64,000 nt of DNA, taken from positions 372,001 through 436,000 of the forward strand of contig NZ_JAIXSL010000007.1 of the NCBI RefSeq assembly GCF_027484705.1, read 5' to 3'. Numbering within the stretch: position 1 is the stretch's first letter; every line of letters begins with the position of its first letter. Made by a program: the position numbers and the translations under genes. Below are positions 53,099 to 61,542 of the stretch, one piece after another. The stretch is from Flavobacterium sp. GTDB taxonomy: Bacteria > Bacteroidota > Bacteroidia > Flavobacteriales > Flavobacteriaceae. The notes under the pieces were generated by a model that saw nothing but the letters and a program-made list of their open reading frames with translations, was not told where the DNA came from and made no database searches.

Positions 53099-54029
53099 AT
53101 TTTTCCTTTAATGCTTTGAACAGTTTATTGGCGTCTTCGAGTTTGAAGAGTTGGGTGCCTTCGTTCATGGTTGCTGCCGAACCACAGGCTACGCCCCATT
53201 GTATTACTTCTTGCAAAGGTTTGTTTTGAGATAGTGCCCAGACCATGGCTCCGAGCATACTATCGCCTGCTCCCACAGTACTTTTTTTTGGTACTTCAGG
53301 CGCGGGGATTTTGATGGTATGATCTTTAGTGACCAATACTGCTCCTTTAGGACCTAGCGAAACCACTACGATTTCTGCGCTTCCTTTTGCTATTAATTTT
53401 TTGGCGGTTTCAGGAACTTCGGTGATTTTTAATTTTTCGATACCCATCAACTTTGCGAGTTCGCCTATATTGGGTTTTACGAGCCACACTCCTAATTCTA
53501 AAGCTTTTTCTAATGCCTTTCCTGAAGTATCCAAAATGACTTTTGTTCCGGATGCTTTGGCTTTCTTAATGATCTTTTGGTAAAAATCTTCTGAGAGATT
53601 TTCGTTGAGGCTACCACTCAATACGAGGTGTTTTGCTTTGGTCTGGCTGACGGTTGCAACTATTTGCTTTTGTTCCGCTAGCGTAAGCGGTGGTCCCGGA
53701 AATCCGAAACGGTATTGTGATCCGGTATCGGTATCGAGGGCGACGAAGTTTTCTCTGGTCCATTTTTGGATTGCAACTATCTGCATTGGAATGTTTTCTT
53801 TTTCAAGGCAGCCTTCGAGCATTTTCCCTATGGGTCCGCCTGAAGTGAAGACACACAAGGATTCGCCACCTAACCTATGAATTGCTTTGGAGACGTTGAT
53901 TCCGCCTCCACCTGCATCATATTCTGGATCTTCGCAACGGATTTTCTGCTCCGGCATCAAGTGCGAAAAGCTGCTGCTTTTGTCAAGCGCCGGATTGACC
54001 GTCAGCGTTACTATGTCGTAGGTTTTCAT
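53097..54029 (-). CDS. PfkB-family hexose kinase (1-phosphofructokinase-like)
   Basis: 310 residues. DAGGGGINVSKAIHRLGG (about 37-54) and VGAGDSMLGAMVWAL (catalytic Asp in GAGDS, about 249-263) are the PfkB motifs; TVNPALDKS is the substrate-side signature of the 1-phosphofructokinase/tagatose-6-phosphate kinase group. It phosphorylates a sugar phosphate with ATP; the exact substrate is not fixed by sequence. No PTS or sugar transporter neighbours. Confidence 0.9.
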   Translation of the reverse strand: MKTYDIVTLTVNPALDKSSSFSHLMPEQKIRCEDPEYDAGGGGINVSKAIHRLGGESLCVFTSGGPIGKMLEGCLEKENIPMQIVAIQKWTRENFVALDTDTGSQYRFGFPGPPLTLAEQKQIVATVSQTKAKHLVLSGSLNENLSEDFYQKIIKKAKASGTKVILDTSGKALEKALELGVWLVKPNIGELAKLMGIEKLKITEVPETAKKLIAKGSAEIVVVSLGPKGAVLVTKDHTIKIPAPEVPKKSTVGAGDSMLGAMVWALSQNKPLQEVIQWGVACGSAATMNEGTQLFKLEDANKLFKALKEK

Positions 54030-54127
54030 ATTTTAATTTTTATTTAAAGGTCGGAAAAAATAAGGCAACCCCATCGTTCTTCCACAAAAACAATGGTTCC
54101 TTGCATTTTAAAACCTCGTCATCTTTG

Positions 54128-54135
54128 TACCTTTG
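54128..54135 (+). promoter_or_regulatory. Probable -7 box for thiL
   Basis: TACCTTTG matches TANNTTTG, 20 bases before the ATG at 54156. Confidence 0.6.
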
Positions 54136-54155
54136 CGCTTTAGCAATTCAAAAAA

Positions 54156-55205
54156 ATGATAGAAGATAAAAACCCGCAACGCACGAGCATTGCCCAATTG
54201 GGCGAATTTGGCCTCATAGACCACCTTACCAGAAATTTTGAAACCAACCAGCCGTCGACCCTCAAAAGCATCGGCGATGATGCGGCAGTATTGGATTTTA
54301 AGGAGAAGAAAATCGTAGTATCGACCGACCTTTTAATCGAAGGCGTACATTTCGACCTGTCTTATATGCCGCTCAAACACTTGGGTTATAAAGCTGTCGT
54401 TGTCAATGTGTCGGATATCTGCGCGATGAATGCCAGAGCTACACAAATCACAGTTTCAGTAGCGGTCTCGAACCGATTCCCGCTCGAAGCACTCGAAGAA
54501 TTGTTCGCAGGAATCACGCTTGCAGCGCAGGAATATAAAGTAGATGTGATTGGGGGCGATACCACTTCGTCACAGAAAGGGCTCATTCTCAGCATCACCG
54601 CGATTGGAGAAGCCGATGCAGAAGAGCTCGTTTATCGCAGCGGGGCTAAAGCAAATGATCTACTTGTGGTGACCGGAGATCTGGGCGCAGCCTACATGGG
54701 ACTCCAAGTTTTGGAACGCGAGAAACAAGTGTTCCAGGTGAATCCGAACTCACAGCCCGATCTTGAAGCCTATACTTACCTCATCGAAAGGCAGCTCAAA
54801 CCTGAAGCGCGCAAAGATGTCCGAACTTTGTTGCATGCGCTTGAAGTGAAACCCACTTCGATGATTGATATTTCTGATGGATTGTCTTCTGAGATCATGC
54901 ATCTCTGCAAACAGTCGGGTGTCGGATGCAACCTGTATGAGGAAAAGTTGCCTTTAGACCCGCAGTTTATCAATGTCTGTGAGGAATTCAATATTGACAG
55001 CACCACTGTAGCGATCAATGGCGGTGAGGATTATGAATTGTTGTTTACAATTGATATGGGTGATTTCGACAAGATCAAGGGCAACCCGAATTTTACGGTC
55101 ATCGGGCATATGGTTCATCCAAGCGAGGGCATGCATCTCATTACACGCGCCAATACGAAAATACAACTCAAAGCACGCGGTTGGGACTCCATACAAGAAT
55201 CCTGA
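54156..55205 (+). CDS. thiL: Thiamine-monophosphate kinase
   Basis: 349 residues. ATP + thiamine monophosphate to thiamine diphosphate. SIGDDAAVLDF (about 40-50) and STDLLIEGVHFDLSYM are the metal/ATP motifs; VIGGDTTSSQKGLILSITAIGEA and MIDISDGLSSEIMHLCKQSGVGC follow; NGGEDYELLFT (about 288-298) is the C-terminal motif. Length is slightly above the family's. It has its own promoter and terminator. Confidence 0.95.
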   Translation: MIEDKNPQRTSIAQLGEFGLIDHLTRNFETNQPSTLKSIGDDAAVLDFKEKKIVVSTDLLIEGVHFDLSYMPLKHLGYKAVVVNVSDICAMNARATQITVSVAVSNRFPLEALEELFAGITLAAQEYKVDVIGGDTTSSQKGLILSITAIGEADAEELVYRSGAKANDLLVVTGDLGAAYMGLQVLEREKQVFQVNPNSQPDLEAYTYLIERQLKPEARKDVRTLLHALEVKPTSMIDISDGLSSEIMHLCKQSGVGCNLYEEKLPLDPQFINVCEEFNIDSTTVAINGGEDYELLFTIDMGDFDKIKGNPNFTVIGHMVHPSEGMHLITRANTKIQLKARGWDSIQES

Positions 55206-55223
55206 GACCTTCACTTATAGGCA

Positions 55224-55261
55224 CAAAAAAAAGCGACACTCCCTAATTTGTCGCTTTTTCT
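55224..55261 (+). terminator. Terminator after thiL
   Basis: Stem AAAGCGACA / TGTCGCTTT around ~10 bases, A-run before and T-run after. The rest of 55262-55468 shows no gene; it is A+T-rich and I see nothing else supportable in it. Confidence 0.88.
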
Positions 55262-55468
55262 TTATACTGTAGTTCGTTGATTCTTATTCTTTTGATTTGG
55301 GGCAAAAAGGATGTCAGATCATGCACTACATTGTATGGATGTTATGTTACGACTACTACCTCAATAACACATGGCTAAATTACAATGTAGGTTTGTATTT
55401 TCATCTGAGGTTTTCCTCAAAACCCATTACGGTTTCCCGCATTTTTTTTTACGGTTTGCCGTAAACGA

Positions 55469-56137
55469 CTATAATAACCCTTTATTTTTAGCTTCACGGA
55501 TTAAATCGATGTCGCTTCCTCCTTTAATTTCAAGTAAATCTTTTAGATGCAATTTTCTTTTTTCAACGGCACTCAGAGATAACGGAACATATTGAGGAAT
55601 ATCTTTGGTTTTAGTTCCTTTAGAAAGGTGAAATAAAATTTGTTTGTCGAAAGCGTCGATTTCAATATTGTCGTATTGAATTTGGCTGACCAATTTCACA
55701 ACGGTTTGGCTGTAATAATTCTCTTCCTTGAGTATTTTATCAAACGCTAATAAGAGTTCGTCAAAAGTCAAATCATTTTTGATGACCAACCCGTTGGGAT
55801 TGATGTTTTTGATGATGGTGTTTATTTTTAACAATTCTGTATGCATCGTCAGTAAAATGATTTTGCAATCGGGCATTTCTTTTTTGATGAGTTGGGCCAA
55901 ATCTTCACCCGAAAAAATACCTTTTTCTTCATAAATGGGCATGCTCAAATCGAAAAAAGCAATTCCAAAGGCTTCCGGAGCTTCAGTAATGGCTTCGTAA
56001 CCCGTTTTACAATCTTTAGCTTGAGTTATTGAAAACTCATATTCTCCTTTGGCGTTATATCCTTTTATGGCGTTTTTATATGCCTCGATGATAAAAGGGT
56101 GATCGTCTACAATCAGAATGTTTACTGGTGTTGCCAT
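55469..56137 (-). CDS. NarL-like response regulator 1
   Basis: 222 residues. Receiver domain: acidic pocket in ILIVDDHP (about 7-14), phospho-acceptor Asp63 in FFDLSMP, Thr in LLTMHTE and Lys in VIKNDLT. It has an insert in the alpha3-beta4 region (IYEEKGIFSGEDLAQLIKK) that regulator 2 shares. The C-terminus (DAFDKQILFHLSKGTKTKDIPQYVPLSLSAVEKRK) is a divergent LuxR-type HTH. It follows the sensor kinase gene by 10 bases, its cognate partner by position. Confidence 0.9.
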   Translation of the reverse strand: MATPVNILIVDDHPFIIEAYKNAIKGYNAKGEYEFSITQAKDCKTGYEAITEAPEAFGIAFFDLSMPIYEEKGIFSGEDLAQLIKKEMPDCKIILLTMHTELLKINTIIKNINPNGLVIKNDLTFDELLLAFDKILKEENYYSQTVVKLVSQIQYDNIEIDAFDKQILFHLSKGTKTKDIPQYVPLSLSAVEKRKLHLKDLLEIKGGSDIDLIREAKNKGLL

Positions 56138-56147
56138 ATTGCATTTT

Positions 56148-58166
56148 TTATATTGGTATTCTCACTATCACGGTAGTTCCCTCGTTGAGTCTGGATTTAA
56201 TTTCTGCACTCCCTTTGCAGGATTTTGCCCTTGAATATATATTTTGCAAACCTATACCTTTTTTCTTGTTCTTTGACGAAAATCCGTTGCCGTCATCAAA
56301 AATTTCTACTAAAAGGTGTCTTTCTTTTTTTAGGATACTCACAATAATATTTTTTGCCCGAGCATGTTTTTCGATATTTTGAATGGCTTCCTGAAGTATT
56401 CTGAAAAGGTGTATTTTCTTGAATCCGGCAAGTTGTTCCCAATTAATTGATGCATCAATTTCAAGATGATAATTGCTGCTGGAAATGCTTTTCTGTTCTT
56501 CAATAAAAGACTCAACAATACCAATAAAACTGGTCTTATTGGTGAATACGTTACTGTTTAGATCGTGTGCAATATTACGAATTTCTTTCTCAATTTCTTG
56601 AATGCCATCAATAAACGGCAAACATTTTTTTATAGTTTCAGTCTCAGAATTTTCAGCAATAACATGCAAATTGAGTCGGGTTGAAGTCAGGCGATTCATA
56701 ATACCATCGTGCAAATCTTGCGCAATGCGTTTCTTTTCCAACTGCCTGCCTTCATCCATTTTATTTTGTTGGTTTTGGAGGAGCTGATAGATTTCTTCAT
56801 TGGCTTTTTGTTGGTCTTGAAGTAACCGCATTTCTTTTTGTTTGGTCCTTTGGTGGATAACCATGAACAATAAAATACCTATTAAGAAAAGTAAAACGGC
56901 TATACTTAAAAATATCCATTTTTGTTTGATGGCTTGGTCTTTTTCGGTGGTGATTTCTTCGGTTTCGTAGGCGATTGCTGCAAATTTGTTTTTAGCAATA
57001 CTTTGTTTTCTGTACAGACTATCAAAGATTTTTATGTATTCTGAAGAATACGAAGAATAATTTTTAAAATCTACTATTGAAATTTGCTTCAAGGAGGGTA
57101 ATAAATCGTTATAGTTACCTTTTTTTCTGGCTAATTTAAGTGCTTCGTTAGCATATTTAAATGATAGTAGAGTGTCTTTTTTTGAAAAAAAATATTCTGA
57201 CAAATGATTCTTACAATAAATAATTTCAGCGTTTAATCTTAGGCTATCTTTAATTTTTAAGGCCTCTAAAAACAAACTCAATGATCCCTTGTTGTTGTTA
57301 TTCAATTTGAATTCAACGTAAGCAAAATTGTCTACTATTGTTGAATATAATTTAGGATTATGTTTACGTAATTTTTTATTTAATAATGCCTTTTTAAATG
57401 TTTTTGATGCTTTTTTATAATCCTTAAGATATAAGTAATTATTTCCTAAATTATTTAAGCATATTTCCTTCAGAAAAAATTGTCCTTCCAAATTATTTTC
57501 ACTAATCAATCTAATTGCTTTAAAAATATAAAAGTTTGATTTTTTATAATCTTCGCTAGCATTAAATGCTATCCCCAAATTTATTAAAGCATCATAAACT
57601 CCTAATTTATCATTAATCCTTTTTGAATATATTAAGGATTTAATTGCTGAACGTTCCGCTCCAAAAATATCAAAAACATTTATTTGAATTGTCGATTTGT
57701 CTAAATATAAACTAGCTAACAACTTCTCATCCTTTTTGTTTAAAAAAAATTTTTCTGCTTTTAAAAGATAATAAAAAGCGCTATCATTATGACTTATAGT
57801 TTTATAATAAATCCCCAACCACCTATATGATTGACCAATAAAATATTCGTTTTTTTGGAGGCGAGCTTTTTTAAATACTATTCTACTCGTAACTTTTAAA
57901 TCACCCCAAGAATTCAACAAATAAAAATTACGAGCCATCCTTATGAGTTTATCAGTATTTGCCGAGTCATTCTTCTGTAGATTTAGACATCCAACCGCTT
58001 TTCTAGTATACTTTACCCGCAACCCATATGGAACCTTAATATTTTCTGCCTTACGCATATATATTGCTGTACTGTCTTTATTAGTTTCAGCAATCAAAGG
58101 CTGCTTTTTAGTACAACCAAAAAACAAAACCAATAAAATAAAAGTGATGTTGCGAAACCGAATCAA
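56148..58166 (-). CDS. Lipoprotein TPR-containing sensor histidine kinase 1
   Basis: 672 residues from TTG at 58166; no upstream ATG gives the signal. The N-terminus MIRFRNITFILLVLFFGC is a lipobox (Cys18). Residues about 60-400 are TPR-like helical repeats outside the membrane (NLGIAFNASEDYKKSNFYIFK, NLGNNYLYLKDYKKASKTF). One membrane helix (about 418-437) precedes a coiled coil, HisKA_3 dimerisation with His486 (IAQDLHDG), and the HATPase domain (EAIQNIEKHA, DDGNGF, KKGIGLQN). Paralogue of the kinase at 58927; codons are A+T-rich. Confidence 0.9.
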   Translation of the reverse strand: MIRFRNITFILLVLFFGCTKKQPLIAETNKDSTAIYMRKAENIKVPYGLRVKYTRKAVGCLNLQKNDSANTDKLIRMARNFYLLNSWGDLKVTSRIVFKKARLQKNEYFIGQSYRWLGIYYKTISHNDSAFYYLLKAEKFFLNKKDEKLLASLYLDKSTIQINVFDIFGAERSAIKSLIYSKRINDKLGVYDALINLGIAFNASEDYKKSNFYIFKAIRLISENNLEGQFFLKEICLNNLGNNYLYLKDYKKASKTFKKALLNKKLRKHNPKLYSTIVDNFAYVEFKLNNNNKGSLSLFLEALKIKDSLRLNAEIIYCKNHLSEYFFSKKDTLLSFKYANEALKLARKKGNYNDLLPSLKQISIVDFKNYSSYSSEYIKIFDSLYRKQSIAKNKFAAIAYETEEITTEKDQAIKQKWIFLSIAVLLFLIGILLFMVIHQRTKQKEMRLLQDQQKANEEIYQLLQNQQNKMDEGRQLEKKRIAQDLHDGIMNRLTSTRLNLHVIAENSETETIKKCLPFIDGIQEIEKEIRNIAHDLNSNVFTNKTSFIGIVESFIEEQKSISSSNYHLEIDASINWEQLAGFKKIHLFRILQEAIQNIEKHARAKNIIVSILKKERHLLVEIFDDGNGFSSKNKKKGIGLQNIYSRAKSCKGSAEIKSRLNEGTTVIVRIPI

Positions 58167-58261
58167 CGTTCTTTGCTTTTAGGGTTAAAAACTAAGTTTC
58201 TTTACAAGATAAAATATTAATAGGATTTGAAAGTGTAGTTTTTCTTCATCAAATGTTAAAA

Positions 58262-58927
58262 CTAGACTAATCCTCTTTTCCTTGCTTCTCTAATAATATC
58301 CTCATCACTACCTTTTTGGATATTAAAAAACAATTTAATTTGAGCTTTTCTTTTATCAATAGCGCTGATGGTAATGCCAATATGCTCTGGAAGGCTTTTA
58401 GTTTTTATGCCTTTTGCCAATAAAGAAATAATGCGTCGGTCATAGGAATCCAGACCAAAGTTATTCATCCCAACTTCTTTGAGGCTTTGTTTCGCTGTAA
58501 GGGTATAATATGTTTGTCCGGAAACAACACTCTCGAATGCCTCGATAAGCTCGTTTGACTGGAAATCACTTTTAACCAATAAGGCTTCCGGATTGATTTT
58601 CTTAATTAGATTGTAGAGTATAAAGGCTTCGGTGTGCGAGGTGATCATCATTATTTTTGTATCCCTCCAGAGCTTTCTTATCAGAACTGCCAAATCTTCA
58701 CCCGAAAAAAGTTTTGCAGATTCATACGGCGGTAGTGCTAAGTCTAGGAAAACAATATCGAACGCCTGGTTAGTTTTAGTAATATATTCGTTTGCCTTTT
58801 CACAATTATAAGCGATTGTGATTAATAACTTTTCATAGGAATACTTTGAGTTAAGGATACTTTTATATCCTTCAATCATGGTCGGATGATCATCTACTAT
58901 GAGTATTTTTATTAATGCATTTAACAT
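58262..58927 (-). CDS. NarL-like response regulator 2
   Basis: 221 residues. Receiver: ILIVDDHP, phospho-acceptor Asp62 in FLDLALP, MMITSHTE, LLVKSDF; the same insert as regulator 1 (LFSGEDLAVLIRK). C-terminal divergent LuxR-like HTH (DSYDRRIISLLAKGIKTKSLPEHIGITISAIDKRKAQIK). Its ATG overlaps the kinase 2 stop codon (TAATG), so it is translationally coupled to that kinase. Paralogue of the regulator at 55469. Confidence 0.9.
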   Translation of the reverse strand: MLNALIKILIVDDHPTMIEGYKSILNSKYSYEKLLITIAYNCEKANEYITKTNQAFDIVFLDLALPPYESAKLFSGEDLAVLIRKLWRDTKIMMITSHTEAFILYNLIKKINPEALLVKSDFQSNELIEAFESVVSGQTYYTLTAKQSLKEVGMNNFGLDSYDRRIISLLAKGIKTKSLPEHIGITISAIDKRKAQIKLFFNIQKGSDEDIIREARKRGLV

Positions 58928-60969
58928 TATACTTCTGTAACTTTCTTTTCTAATGGTACTAAAACTGTTGTGGTTGTTCCTTTGCCTTTTTTCGATTTGA
59001 TCTCAAAGGTTCCTTCACATTCATTTACCCTGGATTGCATGTTTTGAAGGCCAATACCTCTTTTCTTGGTATTCACATCGAAACCAATCCCGTCATCTGT
59101 TATTTTTAATGAAATATGCTCATTATCTTTTTTAAATTCTACCGAAATGTGTTTGGCATTGGCATACTTATTAATATTCTGTAAGGATTCTTGAAGAATA
59201 CGGTACAAGTTAATTTTAACGGCATTAGATACTTTGTCCCATTGGATGCTTTCATCTAATGAGGACGACAAATCTGCTTCGAAAGAGTTAATCTGTTCTT
59301 CTAAGAGATTACTAACAATCGCTACAAAATTATTAATTAACACATATTTTTCGCGGTTAAGATCATGTGAAATTTCCCGAATATCCTGTTCAATATTTTT
59401 CAATTCTGCCAAATAATTAAAACGGCTATTAATAGAATCTTCATCGTTAAAGCGGTTCAAACTATCTAAATTCAGTCGTGCGCCGAACAATCTACCGAGG
59501 ACGCCATCATGCAGTTCTTGCGCTATACGTTTCTTTTCTTTAACCCTATTTTCCTCGATAGTTGCCTGCTGAGAGATCATGAGGTTGTAAATCTCTTCAT
59601 TGACAATTTGCTGTTGCTGCTTCAATAAGAGTTCCCTATTTTTGGCCCTTTGGGTTCTAATCACAAAAAGCAATAACCCAAGCAATAGTGTACCAATAAA
59701 GAAATATAGTAAAGTTCTGTTTTGTTCGGTAAGTTTGTCTTTTTCCTGGATGATTTCGTCTGTCTCAAAGGCGATGCGGGCGAATTTATCTTTGGATTTT
59801 CGCTCTTCTAGTTGGATGCTATCACTGATTCTTATGTATTCTTTAGAATATTTTCCCGAATTTTTATGTTCCACCAAAGAAAGTTGTTTAAGAGAAGCTA
59901 AAACATCTGATGAAACTTTTGTTTTTTTTGAAAAATCTAAGGCATCATTAGCATACTGTTGAGATTTTACACTGTCCTTCTTTGCTGCAAAGAATTCGGA
60001 TAAATGAATTTTCGTTAAAATAATTCCTGAAAAATCCACGTTAAGACTCTCTCTAATTTTAAGGGACCTATAAAATAAATTGGATACTTCACTATAATCT
60101 TTAATCTTAAATTTGGAGTAAGCTAAATTATCAAGCAACATAGCATAGAGGCTTGGATTATCATTATAGAGGTCTTTAGTATTTAACGCTAGATTAAAGT
60201 TTTCAACCGCGTCTTCATTCATATTCATATTTTGATAAACATATCCTATATTATTCAAAGAATTTGCATCTAGGTGAAATTTACTATTTAAGTTATTTGT
60301 TTTTAAATAGTTAAGTGCTTTATAATGATACTCTAATGCCTTTTTGTAATTCTTCAATTGATTGGAGCATGCACCTACAATATTATATGCATCATATATT
60401 TTTAACTTGTTTTTAGACTTATGAAGAAACCTTAAAGATTTAATAGCTGAGTATTCGCTGCCATTAAAATCACCTTCATTAATTTGAATAAAAGCCTTGT
60501 CAATAAGAATTTCTCCAATACTCACGCTATCTTTCAAGTACTTTGCAAATTTTTCGGCTTTTAAATAATAATAAAACGAACTATCATTTTGACCCACATC
60601 AAGTTGATAAGAACCTAAGTTCTTTAATGCTCTTGCAATATTCAAGGTGTCCTTTTCCTCTATAGAATTTGCTAATAGAATGCGAGAAACTTTTCTAAAT
60701 TCTTTATGATCCTTTAATTCATTATAATTTATTCCAATTTCGTTTAAATTCTCCCTATTCTCTTTACTATTTTTTTTTGTATTGATAATTTCAAACACTC
60801 TCTTATTATATTTCAATCTATTTTCTTTAGTTATTCTTTCATCTTTAACTAAAGAAAAATAAATAGAAATACTGTCTGAAGATTTATCAGTTACTTTTTT
60901 TTTATTGCCTTTATCACAGCTCAAAAAAAATATTAGAATATAGGTAAGTAGTAAAAATCTAATTTTCAA
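58927..60969 (-). CDS. Lipoprotein TPR-containing sensor histidine kinase 2
   Basis: 680 residues. Lipobox at the N-terminus (YILIFFLSC, Cys18). Residues about 60-400 are TPR-like (NLGSYQLDVGQNDSSFYYYLKAEKF, NNIGYVYQNMNMNEDAVENFNLAL). Membrane helix about 419-438, long coiled coil (RAKNRELLLKQQQQIVNEE), HisKA_3 with His487 (IAQELHDG), HATPase motifs ESLQNINKYA, DDGIGF, KRGIGLQN. Has its own -7 box (60990-60997) directly behind the peptide gene's terminator. First gene of the four-gene kinase-regulator series. Confidence 0.9.
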   Translation of the reverse strand: MKIRFLLLTYILIFFLSCDKGNKKKVTDKSSDSISIYFSLVKDERITKENRLKYNKRVFEIINTKKNSKENRENLNEIGINYNELKDHKEFRKVSRILLANSIEEKDTLNIARALKNLGSYQLDVGQNDSSFYYYLKAEKFAKYLKDSVSIGEILIDKAFIQINEGDFNGSEYSAIKSLRFLHKSKNKLKIYDAYNIVGACSNQLKNYKKALEYHYKALNYLKTNNLNSKFHLDANSLNNIGYVYQNMNMNEDAVENFNLALNTKDLYNDNPSLYAMLLDNLAYSKFKIKDYSEVSNLFYRSLKIRESLNVDFSGIILTKIHLSEFFAAKKDSVKSQQYANDALDFSKKTKVSSDVLASLKQLSLVEHKNSGKYSKEYIRISDSIQLEERKSKDKFARIAFETDEIIQEKDKLTEQNRTLLYFFIGTLLLGLLLFVIRTQRAKNRELLLKQQQQIVNEEIYNLMISQQATIEENRVKEKKRIAQELHDGVLGRLFGARLNLDSLNRFNDEDSINSRFNYLAELKNIEQDIREISHDLNREKYVLINNFVAIVSNLLEEQINSFEADLSSSLDESIQWDKVSNAVKINLYRILQESLQNINKYANAKHISVEFKKDNEHISLKITDDGIGFDVNTKKRGIGLQNMQSRVNECEGTFEIKSKKGKGTTTTVLVPLEKKVTEV

Positions 60970-60989
60970 TGAATTTTATTTGCGTTTTC

Positions 60990-60997
60990 CAAAAATA
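60990..60997 (-). promoter_or_regulatory. Probable -7 box for kinase 2 - regulator 2
   Basis: TATTTTTG on the minus strand, 20 bases before the kinase 2 ATG and 4 bases past the terminator of the peptide gene. Confidence 0.55.
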
Positions 60998-61001
60998 ATA
61001 A

Positions 61002-61037
61002 AAAAGAGGCTATCATATAAAAATGATAGCCTCTTTT
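61002..61037 (-). terminator. Strong terminator after peptide-precursor gene
   Basis: Perfect 15-bp stem (61002-61016 with 61023-61037, AAAAGAGGCTATCAT / ATGATAGCCTCTTTT), 6-base loop, T-run on the minus strand. It separates the precursor from kinase 2. Confidence 0.92.
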
Positions 61038-61075
61038 AGTAAATTTTTTTCTTATTTTTTAAGAAAATGTTTTAA

Positions 61076-61357
61076 TTAATTTCTTGTTATACTATTCCCA
61101 CCTATTTCGCTTCTCGTGATACCGTTTCCGCCAATTTCGCTTCTCGTGATACCGTTTCCACCTATTTCACTTCTCGTGATACCGTTTCCACCTATTTCAC
61201 TTCTAGTGATACCATTTCCTCCAATTTCACTTCTAGTGATACCATTTCCTCCAATTTCACTTCTAGTGATACCGTTTCCTCCAATTTCAGGACTAGTAAA
61301 AGAAGTTAGGATCATCATTAAAGAGAATAATCCACATGTTAAGATTGCTTTTTTCAT
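61076..61357 (-). CDS. Secreted precursor of seven tandem decapeptides (EIGGNGITRS)
   Basis: 93 residues. A signal sequence of about 22 residues (MKKAILTCGLFSLMMILTSF; lacks a clear AXA site) is followed directly by seven 10-residue units: EIGGNGITRS six times, the last EIGGNSITRN. The DNA units are exactly 30 bp (61081-61290); between units, changes are mostly synonymous (ATA/ATT, GGT/GGA, AAC/AAT, ACG/ACT), so selection keeps the peptide. Each unit ends in Arg, a possible processing site. I do not recognise a family; a secreted signalling or surface peptide is inferred from neighbouring sensors. A plus-strand frame through the repeats has no signal and is a shadow. Confidence 0.85.
   Translation of the reverse strand: MKKAILTCGLFSLMMILTSFTSPEIGGNGITRSEIGGNGITRSEIGGNGITRSEIGGNGITRSEIGGNGITRSEIGGNGITRSEIGGNSITRN
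61081..61290 (-). repeat. Seven 30-bp tandem repeats inside the peptide-precursor gene
   Basis: Units at 61081, 61111, 61141, 61171, 61201, 61231 and 61261, each coding one decapeptide. No spacers, so not a CRISPR array. Confidence 0.95.
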
Positions 61358-61474
61358 AATTTGAGACTTTTATGTTGTTAATGTGTTTGTTCTAAATTTC
61401 AGCGAACCTAGTTAATGATTCACGATGTAAAACTACACAGCATGTCTCGTTGAGCCTAGTGTTTGAAGGCCTAT

Positions 61475-61505
61475 GTGGTGAATGGTATTTGTTTGGTAGT
61501 GAATG
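61475..61505. promoter_or_regulatory. Direct repeats with 21-bp spacing (candidate LytTR operator)
   Basis: GTGGTGAATG (61475-61484) and GTAGTGAATG (61496-61505), 9 of 10 bases identical and exactly 21 bp apart, i.e. two helical turns. LytTR regulators bind pairs of imperfect direct repeats at this spacing. They lie 118 bases before the precursor start, between it and the LytTR gene. Confidence 0.6.
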
Positions 61506-61507
61506 AA

Positions 61508-61535
61508 CGTCAAATTATGGTAGATGAATTTGACG
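61508..61535. promoter_or_regulatory. Perfect 9-bp palindrome, possible operator
   Basis: CGTCAAATT (61508-61516) and AATTTGACG (61527-61535) separated by 10 bases, with no T-run, so it is unlikely to be a terminator. It sits just after the LytTR gene's stop codon (61543) on the minus strand. Confidence 0.5.
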
Positions 61536-61542
61536 ATTTTGG

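Noticed and set aside
61081..61290. Possible CRISPR-like array of 30-bp units.
   Set aside because: The units touch each other with no spacers, lie inside a coding frame and no cas genes are near.
61116..61364. Plus-strand frame of 82 codons through the decapeptide repeats (IPFPPISLLV units).
   Set aside because: It has no signal peptide or start context and only mirrors the 30-bp periodic DNA of the minus-strand gene, which has a signal peptide and synonymous-only unit differences.
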